From Notospermus geniculatus (Eukaryota > Nemertea > Pilidiophora > Heteronemertea > Lineidae), in the NCBI GenBank assembly GCA_002633025.1, contig NMRB01001249.1, positions 90,875 to 154,874 of the forward strand: a stretch of DNA of 64,000 nt. The letters run 5' to 3'. The first letter of the stretch is position 1. Each line of letters opens with the position of its first letter. The notes beneath the pieces are model-generated. The model did no database searches and was not told where the DNA came from. It saw nothing but the letters and a program-made list of their open reading frames with translations. Position numbers and translations under genes: made by a program. Positions 44,917 to 55,639 of this stretch are shown here, in pieces.

Positions 44917-46224
44917 TGCATGGAAGGTGTGTATAAAAATTTTCTATACCTCGTTGTCGTTCGGTTTTTATCCGTAATGGTGGGGACTGATCAATTATGG
45001 CGTGCTGGCGGGTCAGATTCGGATATTATAACCTCCAAAGCAGCCAGACATGCTTTCAATATCAAGTATACACTAGTCGTCTTGGCAACTGGTAATGGTG
45101 TGGATAATTAAAAAGATCAGAAATTTGAAGTACATGTAGTTTCAAAAACGAATTGGGGCCCCATGCTTTTAAATCATATTCAAGAATAGAAAAATATTTT
45201 CAAGGTTGCATAGCAAAAGCATAACTAAGTCAAATAGCCCAGTCATCTGAGTATTAATTTCAAGGAAGGGATAAAGGTACTTTGAAAATATTTTCACATC
45301 AGTTGTAGAATCGAACCCTGTAAGAGCTCACTAAGGCGGGAATTTTATGAATTTCCGAAACGTACATTGCAGGACTTTATATTATATAGACAAGTCATGC
45401 CCTCTGGCGTGATGCCAAGAGGTGAATTCGGTGAATCTTTTCCTGGAGAAAACTTGTATTGTGTGTAAAGGTAGGCCTATAATATAATTATAGATACAGT
45501 GCAACCTCGTTATGTGCTGCGGTAGCGGAAGATCAGCCAGGCAAAAGGAAGAAATTCGGCTGACATTTTGCTGCCAGCTAACGTTGGTCGTGTGCATTCG
45601 AATCCACAATCCTATGGCTTTCAACTTCTCAAACGTTTTTCCGACTGCCGGGACACCCGAATCATCATTGTAGGCTGAGAATCGTCCTTCAGTGTTTGCT
45701 TTGATGGTATGTAACCCACCATGTTCAAATGACGATAAGTGTGGAGGAGACTGTCGCATCTTATCCAAACCATCGTGTTTGCGAAAATCAGAGTGACCCA
45801 CTCCGACATATTTCAATCAATATGTACATTTGTGTAAAAAAAACACTCTCTAGGCCTGCTTGCATGAAATTGAATTAATGCACAGGAAGTCAAGCATGAC
45901 TTCTACAAAATGACATATTATATATGATAATGTCAATGTATTTATCTGTTTTAAAAAATTCATAATGCGGTAGGTTATTTTTCACCGTGACTTGTTGCAT
46001 TACCAGGGTCCAGATTTACCATGGTTTCCCTGGGTACGAGACCATGATGACAATGCAGTTTTGTTGCTCGAAACCGAAACTCCTGACCGAAACCAGTGTC
46101 TGGACCGAAACTAGCTTTTTGACTTGGGATTCCCTATGTCGTAATGATATAATTGCTATAAATATTTTGATTAAAGAAATTATTTCATATTGTTGTGGAG
46201 GCAATGAACCACAACAGATAAATT

Positions 46225-47048
46225 ATGGAGTCCTACGTGCGAACTATTCTTCGAGTCGTTTTTTCAGCGATCTTCCTCTTCCTCTTCAAAGTTTTTTCGA
46301 AGTTGGCAAAGGTTCTTCCTTCCTGGAATCTTTGGATTCGCATCATAATCGTTTTTTGTGTACTTCCTGGAGTGGCTTTGACAGGTAAGGACAATTTAAT
46401 TCCCGTATTTCCCATGCTTCAAGCTCGTTCCTCTCGGTCAAATATTTTGAACTACCGGTAATTTTCTGAACATGGGTTAGATAATTGTTTGGAAGCCTTT
46501 GGCCCTTGCAACACAAATTAACTACTGAAACCCATCTTCAGATAATTTGATCTGCAATTTGACCGTGTGAAACGGTCTTTATTCGTTTTCGTATTTCTCA
46601 TGTCAAGAGACTCCCTGGTTATTTTGACTCACCGTATTTTCGTGTCACTTTTTCAGAACTCCTGAAGCATCCGTGCCAGCGATCCTCATGCACAAGTGGG
46701 TCACTGTGCATCAACGGTCAAGACGGCAACGTCAAGTGCGTCTGTCCATCAAAGCCAGGGAGATGTGGCCGCCATGCGGAACCAATTTGCACCAATGAAA
46801 ACGAAACTTTCGTGAATATTTGCCTTGCGGTTCACGAATATTGTTCAAGGAATCGAAATTTTGACCCAGCTCACTTTATCGAAAAGCATGTGAGGCATCA
46901 AGGATTTTGTAGTCGACGAAGACGCAGACATTTTATAAGAACAATCAAAGACAAATCCATTCAGTTTGAGTCTTGGCAAGCGCGCGCTGCCTCCTTCGAA
47001 TCACGTTTTGTTCTAAAGCGTTTTCAGGTATCATCACATGGACATTGA
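46225..47048 (+). CDS. Follistatin/Kazal-domain secreted or membrane-anchored protein, copy B
   Basis: Exons 46,225-46,384 and 46,657-47,048 give 183 aa in the same architecture as the upstream paralogue. Exon 1 has one extra codon. All follistatin-type cysteines and the four C-terminal Kazal cysteines are kept, but the second of two adjacent cysteines (Cys-Cys in copy A, residues 89-90) is Gly here, leaving one. The linker is closer to the family pattern, with EPICTNENETFVNICLAVHE. Changes are concentrated in exposed positions and in the basic tail (RRRRRHF), while the leader is nearly unchanged. No frame break is present, so both copies are probably functional. Confidence 0.8.
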
Positions 47049-48136
47049 GGACATTATAAATCCGGTGAGACTTTGTCATGCCTTTTGTATTGACTCGACT
47101 TTACAATTCATCGAACTGTGATACGGATTTCGCGCGCATGCACACACATCACTGCCAAAGGATTTTGTGACTTCCTAATTAGATAAACTTCTCTGCTGGT
47201 TTGGTGTATGATGTTCCCACATCGAAGATGCTCCTCCACGTGAGAGTTTTTTCGCGTGATTTGCTCTGAGTGGGCAATGGTAACTTTGTCGTTTGTAGAT
47301 CAGTATGGGGCCATACCTCCTTTATCAGAACAGTAGTACTGCGGTGTGATATGATGACGCAACAGTTCAAGCAATTGCTCAGATCATACTCAGTAGGCTA
47401 ATCAGTAATTTATAGATGTTTGTACATGTACGTGAGCAGTGACCTACATGTATGTAGACATTATTATGTATAGGTCCATTGTACGTACACTTATATTTCA
47501 AATACATGACTTGTATATTCATGTACATGTACATGTACACGTACATGTGTATTTTCTGTAAATAAATGCATGGAAGGTGTTTATAAAATTTTCTATACCT
47601 CGTTGTCGTTCGGTTTTTATCCGTAATGGTGATCAATTATAGCATGCCGCTTTCAGTCAAACTCGGATATTATAACCTCCAAAGCAGCCAGACATGCTTT
47701 CAATATCAAGTATACAGTCGTCTTGGCAACTGGTAATGGTGTGGATAATTAAAAAGATCAGAAATTTCAAGTAGTTTCCAAAACGAATTAAGTGGAACCC
47801 ATGCTTTTAAATCATATTCAAGAATAGAAAAATATTTTCAAGGTTGCATAGGAAAAGCATAACTAAGTCAAATAGCCCAGAATTTCAGGGAAGGAAGAAG
47901 TAATGTACTTTGAAAATATTTTCTCGTCAGTTGTAGAATCTGACCGTGTAAGAGCTAAGGCAGTTTCCTTCATGAATTCGTTATAAAAATAAAATATCAA
48001 GAATTCCATTAATAGTCAAAGCTGATGTGTGGAATAAGGGACTAGGCGGGCTCGTTGATTTAGTGATCGAATTTGATATCCAAATCGTTGGGTGTGACTG
48101 TGAGGTGACCGACCCCCCCCCCCCCTCACCACCACC
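47049..48136. other. 3' region of copy B and channel upstream region
   Basis: No coding exon is seen. The first 940 bp belong to the tandem duplication. A run of C residues (48,112-48,125) lies just before the channel start codon. Confidence 0.5.
47561..47566 (+). terminator. Candidate polyadenylation signal, copy B
   Basis: AATAAA about 510 nt after the stop, conserved with the signal at 44,911. Confidence 0.55.
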
Positions 48137-51100
48137 ATGCTGGGGAGGATATGGATCACCCTGATTGCTTCGTCCGTTGTACTCGTAGGAATGAGGTAAG
48201 TCAACGCAATAGCAGAGACATTAAATTAACACTGAGCACTGTAACAATATACATGTACATGTAGGCGAGTCCGAATATTTTTATGGTCACATATTGGCCA
48301 CTGTTAGTCGAACTGATGAACTGAAGTTCACTCATCACATTGTTAAAGCATCTCTATCAAATTGTCTCCTTTTTCCAGCGGGGCGACGAGCAGTAATGTT
48401 ACTATTCAGACTTTCCTAGATGACCTTCTCGCCGGTTATGATGCTCGAATTCGGCCGCACCAGTGTAAGTACTACAGTAGTACCCTCAGAGTTGCAATGC
48501 AATCAAATGGTATTGTATCACGGAGAGTGCGAATCCCTGGTCAGCAGAAGAAGTAGACAACGTTAGAGATGGTTCCCGTCTCTGTCTTGAGGTGTATGGT
48601 AGGCCTGCATTGTGAATGTCAGTAACAAAATCACATTCTTTAATGTTTCCGATGTCTCGATGTTATTTTCATACAATATACAGTTACGCAATCCAGAACA
48701 TTTCAAGGGGAAGATGACCAAGAAATACGTCATTCTCCTTCAACAGCGGACCCGCCCCTACACTGGCGGGAAGCACTGTGGCACTCCACGCAGGTAGAGC
48801 CAAGGTGTTCCCGTTTCTCAGTGTTTTCCCTCATTATATGGGGATCGATGTGAAAAAAGAATGACACTAGATTTCCCTGTGTTCCCCTATTAAAAAATTT
48901 AAGGTCTCCCTATCCTTGTCTGTCTCTTGTATGGAAACACTGAAATATGGGGAACACTAGAAAACGTTAACACCGGTCTTACACTCGTCTAATTTCGATG
49001 TTCTTTCTTATCAACCCTTCGTTGCAGCGTTGGGGACGGTCACCGATGTCAAGATCGGCATGTATATCAACGAATTCAGCTCTGTCAACGAAAATACTAT
49101 GGTAAATATCACCAAGATCCGTCCTTTCAATCTCAATGCACCAACATTGCAAAACAGTTGTCTTTTTCTGTCAGTGCACTAAAGTATTTTTTGTTCGTTT
49201 TTGTTTTTAGCATCAGTGTGCACTAGAGATCAGCCATCTTGCCAAAATTTAGGTCACCGAATTAGTTTTCTTCCAGAGTGACAGATGATTGATTCTCCCA
49301 TCCCCCATTGGAGGAAATCCCCACGATGATGACCTAATTTTGGCAAGATGGCTGCTTGCGAAACACATCCCATTGTCTTTTTTCTCTTGTCAGGACTACA
49401 GCCTCAACATGTTCTTCAGACAGAGATGGATCGACCCTCGACTTAACTTCACCAAGTACAGCACCAGCATCACACTGGGCTATTCCCGGGTCTCAGAACT
49501 TTGGGTTCCTGACACATTCTTCGGGAACGAGAAAAACGGCCGCGCCCACACCATTACAGTACCGAATAAGTTGTTGAGGCTATACCCCAATGGAGAGATT
49601 CTGTATAGTCAAAAGTGAGTGAGTGTATGAAGATACATGTAGGCCTATATCTTCATTCCTTCATGAGAACTTCAGGGGTTCTTAACCCTCGCTTCCTTCG
49701 TCGCCGCACAAGCGTGCGGTGACGAAGGGAGGAGGAAGCGCTAAGAACCCCTGATGTTCTCAGGATGCATTCCATCAGCACCGTCCGCACGTTTCCGGAG
49801 CACGGCGACGGAACAACGTAGACGTCACGTTGCAGAAGGTCTTCTGCAGCCATGGTGATGTACCGCTTCCTGATCGTGAGCTCGGTCTATGATAGCCGTC
49901 CATTAACTTGATGTCGTATTGCTTTTTCAGGGTATCTTTGACCTTGTCCTGTCCGATGAAGCTGGCTTACTATCCACATGACGAGCAGACATGCAGACTC
50001 AGTATAGAAAGTTGTGAGTATCATCGGTTAATACGCTGAGAATTCACTTCCTCAGTTCTCCGAGCTTGTATTCACAGTCGAGTTGTCCCCAAAACTGCAA
50101 ACTTTCTGTCCTCAGCAACCAATAAACCCCTTCAGGCCGAGACCTAATCAAACGAAGCCGAACATGCTCTTACAGATGGAAAGTAACCTACAGAAACTTT
50201 CATTGCAGATGGCTTTACGTTAGATGAACTCTCCTTTCACTGGTATAAAGGTATTGACTCCGTCACCGCAAATCCCGAACTTGAGCTGCCCGAATTTGCT
50301 ATCATGACGGATAATATCAAATTGGGGAACTGTTCGAGAGTATACAGTACCGGTAAGTATAATGACGTAAATTCTGGGTTTTTTTTCGATCCTTTTCACG
50401 AGGACCACGACTCGGTGAACAACCTACTCGCCAATCCTGGTGATATTTTGCGAATACTTCTGACTCCCGCGTTCTGTTTCTAGGTGCCTACAGTTGTCTG
50501 TACGTAGAGTTCACACTCAAGCGACAATTTGGTTATTACCTGACTGGAACCTACATGCCAAGCATGTTGGTTGTTTTCCTCTCATGGATTTCCTTCTTTA
50601 TCGATGTCCGGGCTACTCCCGCGAGGATCTCACTCGGATTGCTCACTGTATTGACCATCACAACCATGAACTCCGGGATACGGTCAACACTCCCCAAGGT
50701 AGGTAAACGATGAAAGGCGGGGGTGCCTTTCATCATCAATTATCGGAATGACCCGTGCCGGAGCATCANAGTCTCAGAACTTTGGGTTCCTGACACATTC
50801 TTCGGAAACGAGAAAAACGGCCGCGCCCACACCATTACAGTACCGAATAAGTTGTTGAGGCTATACCCCAATGGAGAGATTCTGTATAGTCAAAAGTGAG
50901 TGAGTGTATGAAGATACATGTAGGCCTATATCTTCATTCCTTCATGAGAACATCAGGGGTTCTTAGCCCTCGCTTCCTTCGTCGCCGCACAAGCGTGCGG
51001 TGACGAAGGGAGGAGGAAGCGCTAAGAACCCCTGATGTTCTCAGGATGCATTCCATCAGCACCGTCCGCACGTTTCCGGAGCACGGCGACGGAACAACGT

Positions 51101-53169
51101 AGACGTCACGTTGCAGAAGGTCTTCTGCAGCCATGGTGATGTACCGCTTCCTGATCGTGAACTCGGTCTATGATAGCCGTCCATTAACTTGATGTCTTAT
51201 TTGCTTTTTCAGGGTATCTTTGACGTTGTCCTGTCCGATGAAGCTGGCTTACTATCCACATGACGAGCAGACATGCAGACTCAGTATAGAAAGTTGTGAG
51301 TATCATCGGTTAATACGCTGAGAATTCACTTCCTCAGTTCTCCGAGCTTGTATTCACAGTCCAGTTGTCCCCAAAACTGCAAACTTTCTGTCCTCAGCAA
51401 CCAATAAACCCCTTCAGGCCGAGACCTAATCAAACGAAGCCGAACATCGCTCTTACAGATGGAAAGTAACCTACAGAAACTTTCATTGCAGATGGCTTTA
51501 CGTTAGATGAACTCTCCTTTCACTGGTACAAAGGTGTTGACTCCGTCACCGCAAATCCCGAACTTGAGCTGCCCGAATTTGCTATCATGACGGATAATAT
51601 CAAATTGGGGAACTGTTCGAGAGTATACAGTACCGGTAAGTATAATGACGTAAATTCTGGGTTTTTTTTCGATCCTTTTCACGAGGACCACGACTCGGTG
51701 AACAACCTACTCGCCAATCCTGGTGATATTTTGCGAATACTTCTGACTCCCAGGTTCTGTTTCTAGGTGCCTACAGTTGTCTGTACGTAGAGTTCACACT
51801 CAAGCGACAATTTGGTTATTACCTGACTGGAACCTACATGCCAAGCATGTTGGTTGTTTTCCTCTCATGGATTTCCTTCTTTATCGATGTCCGGGCTACT
51901 CCCGCGAGGATCTCACTCGGATTGCTCACTGTATTGACCATCACAACCATGAACTCCGGGATACGGTCAACACTCCCCAAGGTAGGTAAACGATGAAAGG
52001 CGGGGGTGCCTTTCATCATCAATTATCGGAATGACCCGTGCCGGAGCATCATCGGTATTTGCAGTCGTGACTAGAACAGTTAATTCGGTCAATACTTTCC
52101 GAGTTTGCCATCACCCCACTGATAAATGGCTCGAATCTTCTTTGGATCTCGGATCGTCACCAACGTTAACATTAACAGCCTTTAATACGAGCTTGGTGTT
52201 GTAAAGTGATTTCACGATTGACTTCACGATTTCATCATACATGTCATACATTGTTGCTTCTCTAAGGTTTCTCTTCACGATTTCATCATACATGTCATAC
52301 ATTGTTGCTTCTCTAAGGTGTCGTACAACAAAGCGGTGGACGTGTGGATGGCTGCTTGTCTTTCCTTCGTCATCGCTGCCCTGCTAGAGTTTGCGATTGC
52401 CAATATGATAGCGAGGAGAGAAGATTTTGTGAAAGCCGAGGCCAAAGAGAAGAACAATGCAGGGGTTCTGACAGAGGTAGGCCACAGGCACCATCATTTC
52501 GCAATAGTGATTGACCGAACACGTTCTTAGCTTTGGGTAAAGGAAGTTTCCTATCATCAGCCTTCGGCTCTAGTTGGTGATATTGTTGGTCGGAAATTAT
52601 GGATTCAGTCAACGAGTGCATTCAAAATTTACTATATATTCTCATGATAGATCAACTCATAGTTTTGTCAATCATCTTACAGCAAACAGAACGAGAGAAA
52701 TCGGTAGAAAGTATGAAGGTACGTACTGTACATGTACATGTATATCAAGATAAAACGAGTAGGGCATTTGTCAGTGTCAGTTGTGCTGTGTTCAGTAGTG
52801 CACACTTTGAAGTCTGATGAACTCAAAACAATGAGGTTTTGTTGGTAACTCGATGGCTGTCAAGTGCTATTTTTGTGGATGAAAATTAACGTGCGAAAAT
52901 CTGTCCTCGTCCATGATTTATTTTCTCTGCTTCAGGTCAAGAAACGCGGTGTGATGCATGTCAGAGTTGAACCAATGAATGGCCCTGAGAATAAGTCAGA
53001 GGGAAGCTCAACCAATGAGGATGCGGGAGAGAAAACCGACTATAAGACGAAATGCAAAGCCTATTGGGATTGGGTAACTGCAGACAGGGTAGAGAGGCTT
53101 TCCCTGTACGTCTTTCCAGGAGTTTTCGTGATTTTCAACCTCGCCTATTGGTGTTACTACCTGACTTAG
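48137..53169 (+). CDS. Cys-loop (pentameric) ligand-gated anion channel subunit, glycine/GluCl-receptor-like
   Basis: A neurotransmitter-gated chloride channel subunit. Exons are 48,137-48,195, 48,379-48,464, 49,028-49,101, 49,394-49,614, 49,931-50,013, 50,209-50,352, 50,484-50,698, 52,318-52,476, 52,683-52,718 and 52,936-53,169. Phases agree throughout, giving 436 aa when exons duplicated at 50,771-51,981 are skipped. There is a signal peptide, then the ligand domain ([17 protein letters not shown]). The Cys-loop is C154-x13-C168. A second pair, C216-x10-C227 ([12 protein letters not shown]), is typical of glycine, GluCl and histamine channels. M1 follows. M2 begins with PAR (268-270), the anion-selectivity signature. 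M3 starts [14 protein letters not shown]. The M3-M4 loop is short, with a 36-nt micro-exon, and M4 ends YYLT. The ligand cannot be assigned from sequence alone. Confidence 0.93.
49490..50768 (+). repeat. Internal duplication in channel gene, copy A
   Basis: Runs from inside exon 4 (gtctcagaactttgggttcc) through exons 5-7 to gacccgtgccggagcatca. It is almost identical to 50,771-52,051, differing by a handful of substitutions and one- or two-base indels. It is directly followed by the N at 50769. Confidence 0.97.
49664..49761. repeat. Long hairpin in channel intron 4 (also at 50,945-51,043)
   Basis: Tgagaac.tcaggggttctta on the left is inverted relative to taagaacccctgatgttctc on the right, with arms continuing through cgcttcctt / aggaagcg to a short loop at cacaagcgtg. 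Related copies lie at 15,297-15,395 and, more diverged, near 55,409-55,567, so it is a dispersed miniature element. Confidence 0.8.
50771..52051 (+). repeat. Internal duplication in channel gene, copy B (probable assembly artefact)
   Basis: Contains the last 125 nt of exon 4 without its acceptor (50,771-50,895), and full second copies of exons 5 (51,213-51,295), 6 (51,492-51,635) and 7 (51,767-51,981), all with intact splice sites. A transcript using both sets in series would break the frame (exon 7 ends in phase 0, exon 5 needs phase 2). The single N at the joint and the allele-like differences favour two haplotypes joined head to tail. Confidence 0.9.
50945..51043. repeat. Long hairpin, second copy within the duplicated channel segment
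   Basis: Same element as at 49,664, carried along in the duplication. Its arms match each other slightly better than in the first copy (acatcaggggttcttag against ctaagaacccctgatgt). Confidence 0.8.
52222..52317 (+). repeat. Tandem duplication of a 51-bp segment carrying the exon 8 splice acceptor
   Basis: Cttcacgatttcatcataca..tgttgcttctctaag occurs twice, offset by 51 bp, giving two equal 3' splice sites (exon start at 52,267 or 52,318). The 51-nt difference is a multiple of three and contains no stop in frame, so use of the upstream site would add 17 residues between M2 and M3. Confidence 0.9.
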
Positions 53170-53354
53170 CTGCCGCACCTGACAAGACCAGAGTGGACTC
53201 TGACACGGAAAGAAATAGCACTCTTGCAATGCACACGTTCCAAGCTGGCTTTGGTAAATATCATGGTCCGAATTGTAGCCTTAAATGGAAGAGGTAAGCC
53301 GTGTTCTACATCACCAGTGTGTAAATTTTGTATGTAGTGTGTAAGCCTTTTGTA

Positions 53355-53360
53355 AATAAA
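53355..53360 (+). terminator. Candidate polyadenylation signal of the channel gene
   Basis: AATAAA 186 nt after the channel stop codon, in the context tgtaaataaattgtataatt. No other AATAAA is closer to the stop. Confidence 0.6.
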
Positions 53361-53383
53361 TTGTATAATTTTCTAGTTGTATA

Positions 53384-53624
53384 AAGGCCCGTTTACACAT
53401 GCAACTTTTCATATGCAACTTCATGCAACTTGTTGCATAAACCTGATGTGACCAAAAAGGTTCATAAAAGTTGCATGTGTAAACGGGCATGCAACTTGTT
53501 GCAACTCGATCACGCTGGATGTTGCATCGATTTTTCTATGTGTAAACCGTCCCAGGTAGTTTGCAACAAGTTGCAAGTTGCTGCAACTTGCAACTTGGTG
53601 CAACCTAGTGTAAACCGCCCTTTA
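53384..53624. mobile_element. MITE with GGCCCGTTTACACATGCAAC ends
   Basis: The left end aaggcccgtttacacatgca is inverted relative to the right end tagtgtaaaccgcccttt. The interior is full of gcaacttgttgcaac palindromes. It lies 24 bp after the channel polyadenylation signal. Elements with gcccgtttacac ends are, from memory, common in animal genomes and often placed near hAT elements; no target duplication was resolved here. Confidence 0.7.
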
Positions 53625-53743
53625 CTCGATCAGTTCTGCTTCTCTGGCAAGCTGTAGGCCTACGTGTATGTACTGTACATGTGCACTATGTAAAGGTTTG
53701 TAGGCCTACTGCACTGAGTCAAGTGCGAGGCAATGTGCTGCAT

Positions 53744-53769
53744 CATAAAGACATCATGATGTCTTTATG
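53744..53769. repeat. Perfect 26-bp palindrome
   Basis: Cataaagacatca is followed immediately by its exact reverse complement, with no loop. It could be a small element end or chance expansion; no gene is near. Confidence 0.85.
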
Positions 53770-55639
53770 GCTGCATTCATGATTGTTCGAGCCATGTCAG
53801 TCGAATTCTTCTGCAGCGTTCCCACCCTTCCACGTCCGAGGCCAGGGCGTAGCCTCTAAAAGGTCTTTTCCCCTCTTCTTCAACCCAGTTATTGTGGTGT
53901 CAGATGTGGGGGAAAATGCATCTGAGAGGATGTAAATGTTCATTTTTTTCCCTTTAGTTTCGCCCTCCACGCTCCAGACTCAATCAGTTATGCCCCTAGG
54001 CCATAAAAGCTACCTAGGTATGCTTTGTGTGGTTATTTGAATGCTAACAATTTCCTCGTTCTACACCATCATTGAACACCCAGCGCCATGTTTTCGATGA
54101 GTGTGTTCCTGCACCACTACTGTAAAAAGGTGGTGCAATTATTTTAATCCCAGCATCAGCCACGGATTCACTGGAATGACGAATTGCCCAGTTATCGTTG
54201 TTAGGTTACACGTCATAAAACATCCTCGCCGACATATTCCACCTCTCTATTGTTAGCCGGCACTTGTAGCATTCGGAAACCACATTACCACAAACCGTCC
54301 TCCTGGCAATTATGGATAAATTGGGTTTAGGAGTTGATGGGGCACTCAGTCATTTCGTTCAAAGATAATGGGATGATCTAAGTTATCGAGCACAGACCGT
54401 ATTCAAGTATTCTCACACAGACCCTAACGACATTCCTTTTTCGTTCGTTTGTTTGATGATAAGGACAGAACAGGTCATTTGATCGGACTCGGCCCGGCCA
54501 AGAATCACGATGGGGCGTTTTTATGTCGGTTTAATGGACATCCAGTGATTTCCCATCCATTATACGATGAATGTGGGCCATATACATTACATGTACTTCC
54601 AACTGTCCAAGGCGATGACTGGAAAATGCTGGGTAGGATTCTTCGTCGCTTAGATAGAGAAATCGACACCAGCATCAATGGATTCCCTTAATTGAGAAGA
54701 CCATTTATTCATCATTTCTTGGTTTCATACACTCAGCGGTTGTTGTTAAAGCAAATGGTCGCCACTGAGTCTTGTTTTCATGCATAATTGGGGTTACCAT
54801 CGCAACATCTTGTCCAGTCAGGAGAAAAAAGTGGTAGGCATATTTCGAAGAGAAAGAAGTGGTTATCGTGGCATCGAGTGCGATGTCGCATTTTGTTAGG
54901 GGTGTTTCATGATGACAAGGATCAAGAGTAGTGGCTGCGCATTCTGTTAGTCTGCCCATTTACCATACCTACAGGGGACTGGTACTTTAATAAATTATAC
55001 CAAGTAGGTCCTTGTTGTGGTACGTTGTTAATCAATTTTAAGTCGACAGACATTTTATCTCGCACTCAAGAGACACGTGGTTTCGAAAGCTACAGTTGAG
55101 CCGATACAATGAAGTATTCATCAGCTGCACCGACTGCGAAACCAGTTCGGCAAAACGGTAGCTATTGTGTACGTGCAGTTTGCAAAAATTGTTATCTGTG
55201 GACAGACTGCCCAAAAGGAGACCATCTCTCATAGGTTTTTTTTTCAATATTGTTTATTTTGTATTGCCCGTGGTGTTATTGCTTGACATCGGGTTGGATA
55301 TAAGTGTTACAAGTGACATGGAGAACAGAAACTGGCAGGCATATTGCGTCCACTGCAGTAGTGTTTTTTTTCACTATTTGTTCGTTCAATAGTGACCAGA
55401 GTACTTTCTCATGAGAACGTCAGGTTTTTAGCTGGGGATCCAACAATAGATGAGCACCCATATCCAAGTATCCAGAGGAATCAGGGGTTCTCGATGCCCG
55501 TTCCCTCCGTTCACCGAACGTTTGTGTACATAAAGGAGCGAGCACTAAAGAACCACGTGCCTCAGGATGATATCAAAGGAGAATCATCCGACGTTTCGGA
55601 TAGTTTTTCAAAAAAATGGTCGGCATTCGTTTCCCCAGG
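53770..55639. other. Intergenic, between channel gene and GPCR
   Basis: No coding exon is recognised. Short frames such as 54,449-54,691 show no domain. A diverged copy of the hairpin family from 15,297 and 49,664 lies at about 55,409-55,567. The right part is probably the GPCR 3'-UTR. Confidence 0.5.
55253..55258 (-). terminator. Candidate polyadenylation signal of the GPCR gene
   Basis: TTTATT on the plus strand (AATAAA on the coding strand), about 380 nt after the stop of the minus-strand GPCR. A single hexamer, so weak evidence. Confidence 0.35.

Larger units (their letters stand above)
43115..45361 (+). repeat. Tandem duplication, copy 1 (about 2.25 kb)
   Basis: Matches 45,362-47,990 along most of its length: the 5' flank (agcggaagatcagc.aggcaa), both exons, the intron and the whole 3' region (taaataaatgcatggaaggt). 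Many substitutions and small indels separate the copies, and no N lies between them, so this looks like a real gene duplication. Confidence 0.85.
45362..47990 (+). repeat. Tandem duplication, copy 2 (about 2.6 kb)
   Basis: Second copy of the unit described at 43,115-45,361. It is longer because of extra sequence 5' of the gene (about 45,540-45,990). The right border falls near 47,990, where similarity to 45,330-45,361 ends. An acatgt microsatellite at 47,517-47,550 is expanded relative to copy 1. Confidence 0.8.

Noticed and set aside
54449-54691. 80-codon open frame between the channel and the GPCR
   Set aside because: No similarity I can recognise and no exon borders; too weak to call.
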